Assembly (NCBI GenBank): GCA_028703175.1
Contig: JAQVNJ010000003.1
Coordinates: 42,892 to 106,891 of the forward strand
Length of the DNA: 64,000 bases
Source of the DNA: JAAYCB01 sp012744395
GTDB lineage: Bacteria; Planctomycetota; Planctomycetia; Pirellulales; Thermoguttaceae
Direction of reading: 5' to 3'
In this document: positions 1-9,881 of the stretch, piece by piece
Layout: every line of letters starts with the position of its first letter
How positions within the stretch are numbered: the first letter of the stretch is position 1
The notes under the pieces: generated by a model
Database searches by the model: none
What the model saw: only the letters and a program-made list of their open reading frames with translations
What the model was told of the DNA's origin: nothing
Made by a program: the position numbers and the translations under genes

Positions 1-1
1 T

Positions 2-1234
2 TCGCACGCGTGGCGGGAGAAGGCGGTCGAATACGCCCACATCCTGTCGCGAGTCAAATGGACGCCGGTCGCTGAAGGATTGCCGAAGCGGGGTGGCGGT
101 TATTTCGAGAAGGGGACCGAGTACACCGGAGTCCCGTATTCGAGCGTCAAAGCGGTGGGACGGTGCATCGGCTTCGACATCTATCTGAAGACGTTCCTGG
201 CCGCCGTCGAGAATCCCCATAGCGTCCTGTACACCGAGAACCTTTCCGGCAAGGTTTCCAACGCCGCGGCCTACTACGGGACGGTTTGCTCGACGTTCAC
301 CAGCTACGCCTTGCAGTGCGCCAGCCCCTATCGAAGCTCGCATCACGGCCCGGAGTTCCGCAAAGGCGTCGTTCTCCTCGAGCCGCAATCGGCTCAAGCC
401 GCCGAACCGGGCGATATCATCTATACGCCGCCGGCGAAGGTCGGTGGAGGTTCTCACGTGGAACTCGTGACGGAGGTCGAAGACAGCGGTGGAAGTGTAA
501 CCGCCGTCCGCGTCGAGGATAGCTGGCCGCCCACCACCCGAAATCTCCTGCGCAACGCCTCCGACTTCGATTCCCATATTTCATCCCGCGGCCGCGGACT
601 CTATCGGGTCACCGACTTCGACGCCTGGCGCGAGCAGAACAGGGCGGAATCGTTCCTGTTGCCGAACTACGACGAGGATTCCGCGACGCCTGCCATCAAT
701 CGAGTTCTGCTGCTCGACCGCGGAGACTGGGTTCCCTATTTCAAAGACCAGGCCGTGAAATTCAATGTCATGGACAAGGACTCCAAAGGCGTCCAATCCC
801 TCGTCATCAAGCGTGGCGATACGGTCGTCGAACAGATCGCCGTGCGAGAGCGGGGCGTAATCGAACGCTTGCTTTCCGTCTGCGGCGATTATACGGCGTA
901 TTGCGTCATGAGCGACGGTTCCCTGAGCCAGGCGTGCGAGTTTTCCGTGTGCGATCTGGGCTTCCGCCTGCCCGTCGAGGCGCCAGCGCGGGGCAAACCG
1001 TGGGAAATCACGTTCAGCGCCGACAACCTGAGCGTCATTGGGGTGCATCTGATGAACCCCAAGCCCCCCTACGACCGCTACTGCGTTTGGCTTACCGAGC
1101 AAGATCGCCGCGGCGGGAAGGCAATCGTTCCCGCCGGCCTGGTTCGGGATGCAGGCCGCGTGCAGGTGTGGGTGATCGGCGAAAACAAATACGGCAGATT
1201 GACCAAGGAGCAAGAGGTCGTGATCGTCGAATAG
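2..1234 (+). CDS. NlpC/P60-like cysteine hydrolase, 5' end outside window
   Basis: The reading frame is already open at base 2, so the true start lies upstream; a TTG at base 80 has no clear ribosome binding site. The visible protein has a cysteine in the context YGTVCSTF and, about 70 residues later, a histidine in GGSHVELV after a GDIIY stretch. That order and spacing resemble papain-like NlpC/P60 or CHAP peptidases and amidases, which cut peptides of cell walls. The C-terminal half looks like a beta-sandwich extension with no motif I know. The family call is inference from the Cys/His pattern. It could equally be a planctomycete-specific secreted protein with the same fold. It reads in the same direction as the Gfo/Idh/MocA gene that follows after about 205 bases. 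Confidence 0.5.
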   Translation, partial: SHAWREKAVEYAHILSRVKWTPVAEGLPKRGGGYFEKGTEYTGVPYSSVKAVGRCIGFDIYLKTFLAAVENPHSVLYTENLSGKVSNAAAYYGTVCSTFTSYALQCASPYRSSHHGPEFRKGVVLLEPQSAQAAEPGDIIYTPPAKVGGGSHVELVTEVEDSGGSVTAVRVEDSWPPTTRNLLRNASDFDSHISSRGRGLYRVTDFDAWREQNRAESFLLPNYDEDSATPAINRVLLLDRGDWVPYFKDQAVKFNVMDKDSKGVQSLVIKRGDTVVEQIAVRERGVIERLLSVCGDYTAYCVMSDGSLSQACEFSVCDLGFRLPVEAPARGKPWEITFSADNLSVIGVHLMNPKPPYDRYCVWLTEQDRRGGKAIVPAGLVRDAGRVQVWVIGENKYGRLTKEQEVVIVE

Positions 1235-1439
1235 AGGTCTCGCGCTGGTATTGTGGCACTCGGAGTCTAGGTAGAATAGCCGCTGTCGCGTGGAAACCAC
1301 GGCTCGGCTCCCGCTGGCAAGCGGTGCAGCACATCGCTGGGCCAACAGAGCGGAATTCAACCTTGCCATGTTCCGTGCCAGGGGCACAGTGCTCTGTCTC
1401 GTCACACTTTTTGCCACCGACCAGGTCAGGAGGGAAAGC

Positions 1440-2753
1440 ATGACCGTCAGGAAATTCTCGCGTCGCGGCTTTCTTGAGCTCGGCGCCGCCGGCGCGGCGG
1501 TTTTGGCCGCATCGCAACGGGTTCACGCAGCGGGGTCGGACGTTTTGAAAATCGGCCTGGTGGGCTGCGGCGGGCGTGGGACCGGCTCGCTGCGCGATTC
1601 CCTCGCTGCCATGCCGAACGTCCGCGTCGTCGCGCTCGGCGATCTCTTCCGAGAAAAGGCCGTCGCGACGCGTGCCGCGATCGCCGCGTCCGACGTCGGC
1701 AAGGGGCGGATCGACGTCCCGGACGAACGGATCTTCACCGGATTCGACAGCTACAAGGGGGTGATCGCCGAAAGCGATATCGTGCATATCGCGCTGCCGT
1801 CGCGATTTCATCCACCTTACAATCTGGCCGCGGTTCAGGCCGGAAAGCACGCCTTCACCGAAAAACCGAACGGCATCGACGCGGACGGCGTTCACGTCAC
1901 GATCCAAGCGGCAAAGATCGCCGAGGAGAAGAGACTCGCCAACGTCTCCGGCCTCTGCTACCGCTACGACCTGCTCCGCCTTCAAGCGATCGAGCGGATC
2001 CGCAACGGCGAGATCGGCGAGATTCTGGCCGCCCAGTCCGACTACCTGCGAACACCATACAACCTCATTCCGAAAAAGCCGGAATGGTCGGAAACGGAGT
2101 ATCAGATTCGCAACTGGGAACATTTCACGTGGCTCAACGGCGACGAAATCCAGCAGTCGCTGCTGCACAATCTCGACTCCGTCCTCTGGGCGCTGGAGGA
2201 TGAGCTGCCGGAGACCTGCTACGCGCTCGGCGGCCGCTCCAGCGTTTTCAGCCCGGCCCTGGGCGACTTGTTCGACCACGCTTCGGTGATCTACGATTAC
2301 GCCGACGGCAAACGCATCTACGGTGCGACCCGGACCGCCGAGAACTGCTTTACCAGCAATATCGACGTCTTTCACGGGACCAAGGGACGCATGGTCTTCA
2401 ACGCCACCGGGATTCCGTTCATGACCGACACGCGGGGCAACGTGCGCTGGCGTCCCGATCCGAAAGACCGGATCCGTTCGATGTACGTGCAGGAACACTA
2501 CGCCCTGGTCAACTCGATTATGAACGGCAAGCCGATCAACGACGGATTCCGCATGGCCAGTTCGACGATGGTCGGCGTCCTGGGCATGATCGCCAGTTTT
2601 ACAGGCAAGAGGGAGTCGTACAAGGAACTTCTCGAGAGTCGGTTCAAAATCGAACCGACCGTCGACCATCCGTCGTTCGACATGCCCGTCGCCGCGCCGG
2701 GCGCCAGCGGGCTCTATCGAATTCCCGTCCCGGGCGAGTATCAATTGAAATAG
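1440..2753 (+). CDS. Gfo/Idh/MocA family oxidoreductase, Tat-exported
   Basis: 437 residues. The ATG at 1440 follows AGGAGGG at good spacing; the longer upstream extension has no such site and would bury the export signal. The N-terminus carries the twin-arginine motif SRRGF and a hydrophobic Ala-rich stretch, so the protein is probably exported folded with its cofactor. A Rossmann motif (GLVGCGGRG) starts near residue 40 and the family motif EKP sits near residue 140. Family members oxidise or reduce sugars and cyclitols with NAD(P). The substrate cannot be read from sequence. A second, divergent member follows 17 bases downstream, so the two are probably co-transcribed. Confidence 0.88.
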   Translation: MTVRKFSRRGFLELGAAGAAVLAASQRVHAAGSDVLKIGLVGCGGRGTGSLRDSLAAMPNVRVVALGDLFREKAVATRAAIAASDVGKGRIDVPDERIFTGFDSYKGVIAESDIVHIALPSRFHPPYNLAAVQAGKHAFTEKPNGIDADGVHVTIQAAKIAEEKRLANVSGLCYRYDLLRLQAIERIRNGEIGEILAAQSDYLRTPYNLIPKKPEWSETEYQIRNWEHFTWLNGDEIQQSLLHNLDSVLWALEDELPETCYALGGRSSVFSPALGDLFDHASVIYDYADGKRIYGATRTAENCFTSNIDVFHGTKGRMVFNATGIPFMTDTRGNVRWRPDPKDRIRSMYVQEHYALVNSIMNGKPINDGFRMASSTMVGVLGMIASFTGKRESYKELLESRFKIEPTVDHPSFDMPVAAPGASGLYRIPVPGEYQLK

Positions 2754-2770
2754 GGAAGGCAGGCATTCTG

Positions 2771-4219
2771 ATGAAATCGTCGCGAAGGCAGTTTCTCGCC
2801 CGTTCGAGCGTGTTGCCCTTCCTGGGCCTGCTGCCGCCAGGATACCGATCGCCGGAAGATTTCTACGAAACGATGGAGGCGACGACCGCGCAATACCGGG
2901 ACCGCAAACAGGTCTTCAATATGTGCGGATACGCGGCGCCGGCGATTCCAGATTTGCGCGTCGGTTACATCGGACTCGGCAATCGGGGCTACGCGTCGAT
3001 CCAGCGGCTCGGCCGGATGAATGCGGTCGAGATCCGCGCGATTTGCGATGTCTACGACTATCCGATCGAGCGGGCGAAAGACTTCCTCAAGTCGGAAGGC
3101 TGTCCCGAACCGGCGGTCTACACCGGCTCGAACGAGGCCTGGAAAGGGATCTGCGAGCGCGACGACCTCGATTTGATCTATGTGCTCACCCCGACGTTCT
3201 ATCATGCCGAGATGGCGGTTCACGTGCTGACGTCCGGCAAGCACGCGGCGGTTGAAGTCTCGGCGGCGCAGCGCGTCGACGACTGCTGGCGGTTGGTCGA
3301 CGCCTCGGAACGGACGAGACGGCATTGCGTCATGCTGGAAAACTGTGTTTACGACTTCTTCGAGTCGATGGCGATCAACATGGCGCATCAGGGGGTCTTC
3401 GGCGAGATCATTCACGCCGAAGGGGCGTATATCAACCCCGAGCGTCCGCTTTTCGAAGAACCGAAACCGCCGCGAAGCAAGCAGTCGGCCCCGTGGTACG
3501 GCTCGGTTCTGGCAATGGCGCCGGGGAACCGGATTCCGACGCACGGAACCGCGCCGATCTGCCAGGCGCTAAAGATCGGAAGGGGCGACCGTCTCGATTA
3601 CCTGACGTCGATGGAGACCGACGACTTCATCCGCGCGAAAACCGCCAACGATCTCGCCGCCTCGGGAAGCGTCTATCACCAGCAGTTCAAGAACAAGCGG
3701 CACGCAGGAAACGTCAACACGACGATGATCCGCACCGTGAAAGGCAAGACGCTGCTGGTCGAGTTCGACGCCGTGAACCCGCGACCCTATTCGCGCATCT
3801 TCCAACTCTCTGGGAGCAAGGGATTTGCGCAGAAATACCCGCTTCCACCGCGCATCTATCCGGACGGCGAGCGTCTCGCGGGCGCAGCGGAAATGAAGGC
3901 TTTCGAGGACCAATACACGCCGGAGTTGGTCCGCTTGATCGAGAAAACCGCAAAGCGATTCGGCGGTCATGGCGGCATGGATTTCACCGTCGATTGGCGG
4001 CTCGTCGACAATCTGCGGAACGGCCGACCGATGGACGTCGACGTTTACGATGCCGCGCTCTGGAGTTCGATCACGCCGCTGACCCTTTGGTCGGTGATGA
4101 ACCGCTCGTCGCCGATCGACATTCCGGATTTCACTTGCGGCGCCTGGAGTACGAATCCCCCACTCAGCCTCACGCTCCAAGGCGGCGGCAACACGGTGAT
4201 TCGTGAAGTTCCCGGCTAA
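2771..4219 (+). CDS. GH109-type Gfo/Idh/MocA protein (alpha-N-acetylgalactosaminidase-like)
   Basis: 482 residues with a Tat-like N-terminus (SSRRQFLARS). The Rossmann motif is GYIGLGNRG. The usual EKP motif is replaced by VEVS, and stretches such as MLENCVYDFFE, AEGAYIN and RGDRLDYL are those I know from GH109 enzymes. GH109 members use bound NAD to cleave alpha-GalNAc by an oxidation-elimination mechanism. The match is from memory of the family, so exact substrate is unproven. The gene lies 17 bases after another Gfo/Idh/MocA gene and converges on the acetyl-esterase gene, with an inverted repeat between them. Confidence 0.75.
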   Translation: MKSSRRQFLARSSVLPFLGLLPPGYRSPEDFYETMEATTAQYRDRKQVFNMCGYAAPAIPDLRVGYIGLGNRGYASIQRLGRMNAVEIRAICDVYDYPIERAKDFLKSEGCPEPAVYTGSNEAWKGICERDDLDLIYVLTPTFYHAEMAVHVLTSGKHAAVEVSAAQRVDDCWRLVDASERTRRHCVMLENCVYDFFESMAINMAHQGVFGEIIHAEGAYINPERPLFEEPKPPRSKQSAPWYGSVLAMAPGNRIPTHGTAPICQALKIGRGDRLDYLTSMETDDFIRAKTANDLAASGSVYHQQFKNKRHAGNVNTTMIRTVKGKTLLVEFDAVNPRPYSRIFQLSGSKGFAQKYPLPPRIYPDGERLAGAAEMKAFEDQYTPELVRLIEKTAKRFGGHGGMDFTVDWRLVDNLRNGRPMDVDVYDAALWSSITPLTLWSVMNRSSPIDIPDFTCGAWSTNPPLSLTLQGGGNTVIREVPG

Positions 4220-4239
4220 GAGCCTATCCCAAAACCGTC

Positions 4240-4289
4240 GGGGACTGGCTCATTTTGCGGAGTCTTCGGAGCAGAATGTGGCTGTCCCC
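4240..4289. repeat. Imperfect inverted repeat between convergent genes
   Basis: Two 19-base arms (4240-4258 and 4271-4289), both ending outward in GGGGAC, pair at about 15 of 19 positions around a 12-base loop. It lies between the stop codons of two converging genes, so it may act as a bidirectional terminator although neither side has a long U tract. It may also be one copy of a dispersed palindromic repeat. Confidence 0.55.
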
Positions 4290-4300
4290 TTCTTCGAGCC

Positions 4301-5650
4301 TCAATCGTACACGGTCACCGACCGGAAGATGCCCAAGAGACGCTTGTCGCCGGCCGTGTTCTTCGTGGTTCCGTAGTGCCCGGTGCTGGGATTTGTGCTC
4401 ATGAACTTCTTGGTCGTCGCGGGCAGCGCATTGTAGAAGGCAAAGACGCTGCTGGGAGTGCACAGCTCATCGGCAAAGCCCGTGCAGACGTAAATGTCGC
4501 ACTTGATGCGCGGCGCAAAGTTCACCCCATCGTGGTAAGCCAACGTAACCGCACGGCGAGGATCGGCCTCGATGCGGGCGACAGCCTCCTTGCCACGGTA
4601 AAGCGCCGCCGCGTCACGCCCCTCCTTGTGGCCGTTGTATTCGCAGCCACTGGGTACGCTCACGATCGCCAGCGTGACATCAGGGTCCAAGGCGGCAGCG
4701 GCGATCGACTGAATCCCGCCCAGACTGCCGCCGCGAACCACCAGTTCCTTGCGGTTCCACTCTGGACGGCTCTTGATGAAGTCCAGCGCGCGCATCACCC
4801 GAAGATACATGTCGTGACCGAACCAGGTATCGCGGTCCGTATCCCCAGCTTTCCCTCCCTCTTGATACCAGGTCTGGGAGATTTTCTTGTACTCCTCAGC
4901 GGTCTTGCCGGTCGGCAAACCGTGCCAACTGACGTATAAGGCGAGAACCCCCTTGGACGCCATTTCCACGGGAGCCGTTCGGCTGGCATCTTGCCACACC
5001 ATGCTCAGGTAATCAACGCAGGCAGGCAGACTCTGGGGCCTCGCCTTCACGGGCACGGCCAAATAGCCAGTCACCGGAGTGCGGCCGAGGCACTTGACCT
5101 CGATGCTGTAGCAGTTGACCTTGCCCTGCAAAGCCTGGGGGACATCGACCTCGGTCAACTTCGGGTCCAGCGGCACCTGATCGAGTTTGGAGCGGCAGGA
5201 AGCCCAGTACGCGTCGAAGTCCGCGGGACGGGAATCGAGCGCTGTGATCTTGTCGGCATCGTAGATGGCGCCAATCTCGCCCACGATCGTAGGTTTCATC
5301 CTGTGTTTGAAAATCCCCTCGCCTTGCAGCGGATTACCGTCGGGACCGATGATTTCAAAACCAAAGAAGAGCCAGCCCGGACGATCCATCGACGCCCTGA
5401 TGGTCACCGCCTTGCCGTCGCAGAGGAACTCATCCTGGCGCAGGATGTCGCGTTCACGTTTCACTGTGCAACGCAGCGTTTCACCGACGGCCGGCGTGCC
5501 GTCGTTCATCAGTGTGGCGGTGCAGACCGTCTCTTCACCCACCTTGTAGAAGCCATCGCTCTTGTCGAGACGAACGTCAACAGAATAGCCGGCAAATGCG
5601 GCTGCCGAGGTGATCGCCAAGAGTCCATGGATCAACACTGTCAGTTTCAT
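4301..5650 (-). CDS. Acetyl xylan esterase / cephalosporin-C deacetylase family (CE7-like)
   Basis: 449 residues with a Sec signal peptide (about residues 1-20). An N-terminal beta-sandwich of about 120 residues precedes an alpha/beta-hydrolase domain. The nucleophile serine is in GGSLGG (about residue 290), the acid in TGFADE and the histidine in STGHYG, giving the complete triad of the AXE1 family, which removes acetyl groups from xylo-oligosaccharides and similar sugars. The start is supported by GGAGG upstream. It begins 34 bases after the stop of the rhamnosidase-like gene on the same strand, so the two probably act together on an acetylated plant or algal glycan. Confidence 0.85.
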   Translation of the reverse strand: MKLTVLIHGLLAITSAAAFAGYSVDVRLDKSDGFYKVGEETVCTATLMNDGTPAVGETLRCTVKRERDILRQDEFLCDGKAVTIRASMDRPGWLFFGFEIIGPDGNPLQGEGIFKHRMKPTIVGEIGAIYDADKITALDSRPADFDAYWASCRSKLDQVPLDPKLTEVDVPQALQGKVNCYSIEVKCLGRTPVTGYLAVPVKARPQSLPACVDYLSMVWQDASRTAPVEMASKGVLALYVSWHGLPTGKTAEEYKKISQTWYQEGGKAGDTDRDTWFGHDMYLRVMRALDFIKSRPEWNRKELVVRGGSLGGIQSIAAAALDPDVTLAIVSVPSGCEYNGHKEGRDAAALYRGKEAVARIEADPRRAVTLAYHDGVNFAPRIKCDIYVCTGFADELCTPSSVFAFYNALPATTKKFMSTNPSTGHYGTTKNTAGDKRLLGIFRSVTVYD

Positions 5651-5684
5651 GTTATGCCTCCACCAAGTTCCGGATCGCCGCCAC

Positions 5685-8198
5685 TCAGGGCGTTGCCCGT
5701 TGCAGGCGTACGGGGCCGAGCAAACCGCCGCCGCGAGATTCCGTCTCGAACTTCAACTCTCTCTCGTGATAGGGGCCGGGCCAACCGGGCCCCTGACGCT
5801 TGCTCCAGGCGTCGCGGACCCGCTGCGAAGTCAGTTCGTTGGCCAGCGTGTTCGAGACTGCGATCTCGAGCTCAAATTCGCTGCGCCCCGTCAGCGACGG
5901 CAACTCCAGACGCCACGGGTTCCACAAAACGCATCCCACATTCTGACCGTCAACACGCATCCGGGCGGCATACTCCACGTGGCCCAAGTCCAAGACCAAA
6001 CGTCCGCCGCGCAGGGTTTCCGGGACCTTCACCGTCCGGCGATAGGTCACGTGTCCCGAAAAATCCTCCCCGAGGCCCAGGGTTGTGGCCCATCGGCCCA
6101 GGCTTACCGGTTTGAACTCGGCCTTGTCCCACGGCCGAACCTCGTAGTCGTGTTCTCCGACCGCGTACTGACGATCCACGCGTGCCGTCCAGCCGTCGGC
6201 CAATTCGACCGAGTGGAGAACCTTGCGTGCTGCGGGCAGTGCGGCGGCGGGCGGTGCTGGCGAACTCGAAACCAGTAGCAGCGACTCCCCAGCCGCGAGA
6301 ACCAGCGGGATCGTCAAGCGACCGTAGGATGACTTGGCGATTCGCGCCGGCCGAGTCAACCCGGTGGCCGGCTCCACCTCGTGCAGGTTGCCCCCGAGCG
6401 TGAGCGACGCGGCGCCGTTGTAGGCCTGTTGCCCCTCGTTGAACAGGAAGGCCGCGCCGCCGCTCGGCCAGCGCCGTACCAGTACGCGCAGGTCCGGGGA
6501 AGGTGGATCACATCGGATCGTCGGTGCGATCTTGGCCAGAGCAGCGTCGATCTGGCCGAGATCGTCGATGCGGATGACTTGCCCGCCCGCCGCTTCCAGC
6601 GCCTGGAGCCGATCTTGTACGATTTGGGGCATCCAATTCGTCGGTCCTACGACAATCGTCCGGTAACCCATGGCCCCGACCATCAAAGCACCATCTTCCA
6701 CACGCGCGGGCTGAGCGGAAAGCACGTCGTCGTCGACTACGTCGAAATCGCACTGCCGGCGCAACAATGCCCGGGCCAGGGCGTCGTGCAACGCCGCATC
6801 GGCCGGGTTGGCGGACGCCCAGAGGTCGCGAACCGGATAGTACAGGCCAATGTCAATCGCCGGCTTGCCGCACGACAACAGGTAGCCCAGGCGGGCCACG
6901 TAGCGATGAAAGTCGGGCAAGAAGTCCCAGAGCGGATTGACGGGTCCAAAGTGCGGCCGCTCGCCGAGCATGAGGTGGTCGCGGGTCGAAAGCGGATAAA
7001 CGCCGCAGACCAGCAGCGTCAGCCCGCGGACGTACTGATAGTCGACGAGCCATTTCATCTGCGCCGGCGTCAATCCGTTGCCGTAGACGCCAAACGATTC
7101 GGTCAGCGCCAGCGCCGTGCCGTTCTGATGAGCGGCCGAGGAGGCAAACTTGGGGAAGTGGTGGTTTTCCTTGCCCGGCCATATCTGCCGCCAGATCACG
7201 TCGACGCCGGGCACGTCCATCGCCCGCAGGGGCCGCATCACGCTGCCGAAGCCGCGGGAGACGGGCGCGAAGGTGTCATCCTCGTTGTCAAGGTGCCCGC
7301 CCGACGCCAGGCCATGCTGCCGCGTCCAATCGCGCAACGGCAGGAAATATGCGTCGCGGAACCGCCGCGACCAGAAGTCGAACATGTCCACACGCACCTG
7401 TTTCTGGGCGGTCGTGAGGTCATTCGTATTGGTGACGCGGAACACATCGAGCTTGTCCATTGCGTCGTAGCCAAACCAGCGGCGGAAGACGTCTTCCGCG
7501 CCGATGGGCCAAGGAACAACGCTCCCCGGCGCCGCGGCTTGGTACTTCGGCTCATCCGTGAACGTCATCTTGATGGCTTTGCCAAAGTGGGACCCCACCG
7601 CGGCCGCATAACGTTCGTGCGTCAGCGAGATGAAGGTCCGCGTGCTCTCTGGATTCAATAGGTCGGGCACGCCGATCTCACCCGGAGCCCACTTGGCGAC
7701 GATGTCCGGAGTCCACGTCCCGTCGGCATTGCACCGCAGCACGCGAACGGCCACGTCCGGCCGCGTCCGAACCACGCGGCCGGCGGCCAGTCCCGACGGC
7801 CAACCGCCCTCGTCGTAGATCCAATAGTTCATTCCCCGCCGCGCCGCCTCATCGACGGCGATCTTCACCCGTTGGAAGAACTCGGGCGAGAGATAATCGA
7901 CATCCATCGAGGTGTTCATCGTCACGGGACGGAACTCGTGCGGCATCGGCACCACGCAAACGCTCCGCGCTTCGTGCCCGGCCATGTCGGCCAACTGCTG
8001 CCGCAGCACGTCGGGCGTGGGCGGCCCGTTCCAGTACCAGAAGTAGGCCGGCCAGAACAGATTTTCCGGCTCGCTCAACGACTTCCAGGAAAAGTCCCTG
8101 GACGCGACGAAATCCGGACGGCTGGGAAAATCACCCTTCTCCGCCGCAACGGACGGCTCCAGGGCGACCATGACCGACACGATGAGAATGGTAAGCAT
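5685..8198 (-). CDS. Large secreted glycoside hydrolase, GH106 rhamnosidase-like
   Basis: 837 residues with a short signal peptide. The motifs FWPAYFWYWNG, YDEGGWPSG and TFTDEPKY follow the pattern of GH106 alpha-L-rhamnosidases, with acidic residues placed in a TIM-barrel core; the last 150 residues resemble a galactose-binding beta-sandwich. GH106 enzymes release rhamnose from pectic rhamnogalacturonan. The family assignment rests on these motifs only, and a related uncharacterised family is possible. The ribosome binding site upstream of the chosen ATG is weak. It is the first gene of a two-gene minus-strand unit with the acetyl-esterase. Confidence 0.72.
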   Translation of the reverse strand: MLTILIVSVMVALEPSVAAEKGDFPSRPDFVASRDFSWKSLSEPENLFWPAYFWYWNGPPTPDVLRQQLADMAGHEARSVCVVPMPHEFRPVTMNTSMDVDYLSPEFFQRVKIAVDEAARRGMNYWIYDEGGWPSGLAAGRVVRTRPDVAVRVLRCNADGTWTPDIVAKWAPGEIGVPDLLNPESTRTFISLTHERYAAAVGSHFGKAIKMTFTDEPKYQAAAPGSVVPWPIGAEDVFRRWFGYDAMDKLDVFRVTNTNDLTTAQKQVRVDMFDFWSRRFRDAYFLPLRDWTRQHGLASGGHLDNEDDTFAPVSRGFGSVMRPLRAMDVPGVDVIWRQIWPGKENHHFPKFASSAAHQNGTALALTESFGVYGNGLTPAQMKWLVDYQYVRGLTLLVCGVYPLSTRDHLMLGERPHFGPVNPLWDFLPDFHRYVARLGYLLSCGKPAIDIGLYYPVRDLWASANPADAALHDALARALLRRQCDFDVVDDDVLSAQPARVEDGALMVGAMGYRTIVVGPTNWMPQIVQDRLQALEAAGGQVIRIDDLGQIDAALAKIAPTIRCDPPSPDLRVLVRRWPSGGAAFLFNEGQQAYNGAASLTLGGNLHEVEPATGLTRPARIAKSSYGRLTIPLVLAAGESLLLVSSSPAPPAAALPAARKVLHSVELADGWTARVDRQYAVGEHDYEVRPWDKAEFKPVSLGRWATTLGLGEDFSGHVTYRRTVKVPETLRGGRLVLDLGHVEYAARMRVDGQNVGCVLWNPWRLELPSLTGRSEFELEIAVSNTLANELTSQRVRDAWSKRQGPGWPGPYHERELKFETESRGGGLLGPVRLQRATP

Positions 8199-8230
8199 CT
8201 TCGTGGCTAAATGAGTTTGTGTGATTCCGG

Positions 8231-8370
8231 GAGGAATTCATGAGAGCGTGATAGCCGCGTGGGCTTGCCCCGCGCTTCGCTACGTACGGGTTGTGCCGCA
8301 GCCCGGGCGCGCCGCGGGGCAAGCCCACGCGGCTATCGGAATAACAGCCGCTTTTTCCACGATTCACGCA
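8231..8370. repeat. Palindromic repeat, copy A
   Basis: A core at 8250-8337 has 25-base perfect inverted arms (8250-8274 and 8313-8337, outer end GATAGCCGCG) around a 38-base interior. It is flanked by AGGAATTCAT on the left and AATAACAGCCGC on the right. A second copy lies at 13147-13285. Relative to that copy the flanks are inverted but the core interior is not. The motif TAAATGAG with TTG and TGATTC just outside (about 8209-8229) also precedes copy B and recurs beside another hairpin near 19428. It lies in the spacer upstream of the rhamnosidase-like gene. Confidence 0.9.
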
Positions 8371-8467
8371 GGTCGATTTGGCATGGCGAAAGGGGTAGTG
8401 ATGGAAAATCCAGATTTCCCACAAGGCTGAGTCTAAGCAGGAAAAACTCGTGATTCAAGGGGAAGCG

Positions 8468-8501
8468 GAAAGGGAGTACTGCCATGGCCGTACTCCCTTC
8501 C
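8468..8501. repeat. Perfect short hairpin in intergenic spacer
   Basis: The arms GGGAGTAC and GTACTCCC pair perfectly around TGCCATGGCC, extended by GGAAA and TTCC. No T tract follows, so it is not a clear intrinsic terminator. The rest of 8371-8729 shows no gene that I can support. Confidence 0.5.
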
Positions 8502-8729
8502 CCGACAGGCAATAGTGGGACCGGTAGGTAGGAAGACGCGGGTGGCCTGCGTCAGCGACCATCTTCGCGCACCACGGAGTCCGAGGATCGCCAGCGACTC
8601 GGGGGAGTAGTGTGGCCTGTGTCCAAGTGAGACGGTTGGAGAATGGGGGGCGCGCCGCTAAAATGGGTGGACGAACGAGCCCGGATCGGCGTCAGGCTCA
8701 CAGTCTATAGGAAATGTCGGGTCAAGAGT

Positions 8730-9809
8730 ATGAACAAGATCATTGTTGCCGTGACCATGGCTGCGGTATGCACGGGAATGTACGCTCTCGCGGAGCCACG
8801 TGTCGTCCAGGAGGCGAGCGGCTACAACTCGTGGCCGATGATTCAGGCGATCGGAGAAAAGCTGGTCTGCGTGTACAGCCGAGGCACGTCGCACACGATC
8901 GCTGAAGACGCCCGCGCCGTTTACGCACGAACATCCGCGGACAACGGAAAAACGTGGACGCCGGAAACGGTTGTCGCCAGCACGTCGGGCTACGGCGAGG
9001 TCGCCGTGGGTAAGGGGCTGGATTCCGACGGGGCGATGTTCCTCTGGGTCCGTCGGATGAACGGATCGGAATGTGTTCACGACCTCTACCGCACCACGGA
9101 TGGCGTGACGTTCCTGCTCGTGGCGACGCCGAAGCTTGCCGTGGCGCCCGTGCAGATCACCGACATCTTCTCGGTCCCCACGGTCGGGCTGATGGCACTC
9201 TGGTTCGCGGGGAGCTACGGTGACGATGGCCCAAGTCACTCGTGGGGCACGCTGACCAGCCGTGACAACGGCGCAACCTGGGCACAGAGCACCATCGAGT
9301 CCGAGTTGACCAAACCTCAGTGGCCGACCGAGCCCGCCGCTGTCTATCTCGGCAATGGCAGGATTCTCGTCGTCGCACGGACAGAGCAGGGTGGCCGCTC
9401 TCAATTCCAGATGGTGTCATCTGACTACGGTGCGACGTGGGCCCGCGCGCAAACAAACATCGGCGATGTCCTGATCTCCACGCCGAGCCTGATCCTCGAC
9501 GCCGAAACGGGTCTGCTGAGCAACTATTACTATCAGCGCGGCAGGGGAATTCTCTGGCGCCGAGTCGTTGATCCAGACAGCGTCTTCGGCAATCCGCTCA
9601 ACTGGCCTGCTTCCGAGGCAGTCGCCACGGGTAGTCGGATCACGATTGACGCGGGCAACGCGAACGCCACCGCGGTTCGGGACACACACTACGTCGCCTT
9701 CTACTCCGGCAAGGCTCCTGACACGGCGATCCTGGTATCCGTGCTGCCGGCGCCGACTGCCGGGAATTCGCTGTTCAGCCCCTCGCGCCCCGGTGGGCCG
9801 CGAAAATAA
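8730..9809 (+). CDS. Secreted sialidase-like BNR/Asp-box beta-propeller
   Basis: 359 residues with a clear signal peptide (MNKIIVAVTM, cleavage near ALAEP). Three Asp-box motifs of the form SxDxGxTW are visible (SADNGKTW, SRDNGATW, SSDYGATW), the hallmark of sialidase-type six-bladed propellers. Exo-sialidases remove terminal sialic acids; other Asp-box proteins bind or cut other glycans, and I did not identify the full arginine triad, so sialidase activity is not certain. The ATG at 8730 starts the signal peptide; the open frame further upstream is ignored. This is the intact member of a local family: fragments lie near 18.3, 36.0 and 42.5 kb. About 85 bases upstream of the start are also conserved at the 42.5-kb copy. 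Confidence 0.8.
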   Translation: MNKIIVAVTMAAVCTGMYALAEPRVVQEASGYNSWPMIQAIGEKLVCVYSRGTSHTIAEDARAVYARTSADNGKTWTPETVVASTSGYGEVAVGKGLDSDGAMFLWVRRMNGSECVHDLYRTTDGVTFLLVATPKLAVAPVQITDIFSVPTVGLMALWFAGSYGDDGPSHSWGTLTSRDNGATWAQSTIESELTKPQWPTEPAAVYLGNGRILVVARTEQGGRSQFQMVSSDYGATWARAQTNIGDVLISTPSLILDAETGLLSNYYYQRGRGILWRRVVDPDSVFGNPLNWPASEAVATGSRITIDAGNANATAVRDTHYVAFYSGKAPDTAILVSVLPAPTAGNSLFSPSRPGGPRK

Positions 9810-9881
9810 AGCGTACTGCCCTCGATCCGAACGGCAGCGAGGAGACCGGCCATCGCAGCTCGGCTTTCTGGAGGACTTGCC

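Noticed and set aside
1092..2744. 550-codon minus-strand frame
   Set aside because: Shadow of the Gfo/Idh/MocA gene on the plus strand.
8250..8337. Intrinsic terminator
   Set aside because: The hairpin is very long, lacks a T tract and recurs at 13.2 kb, so it fits a repeat better than a terminator.
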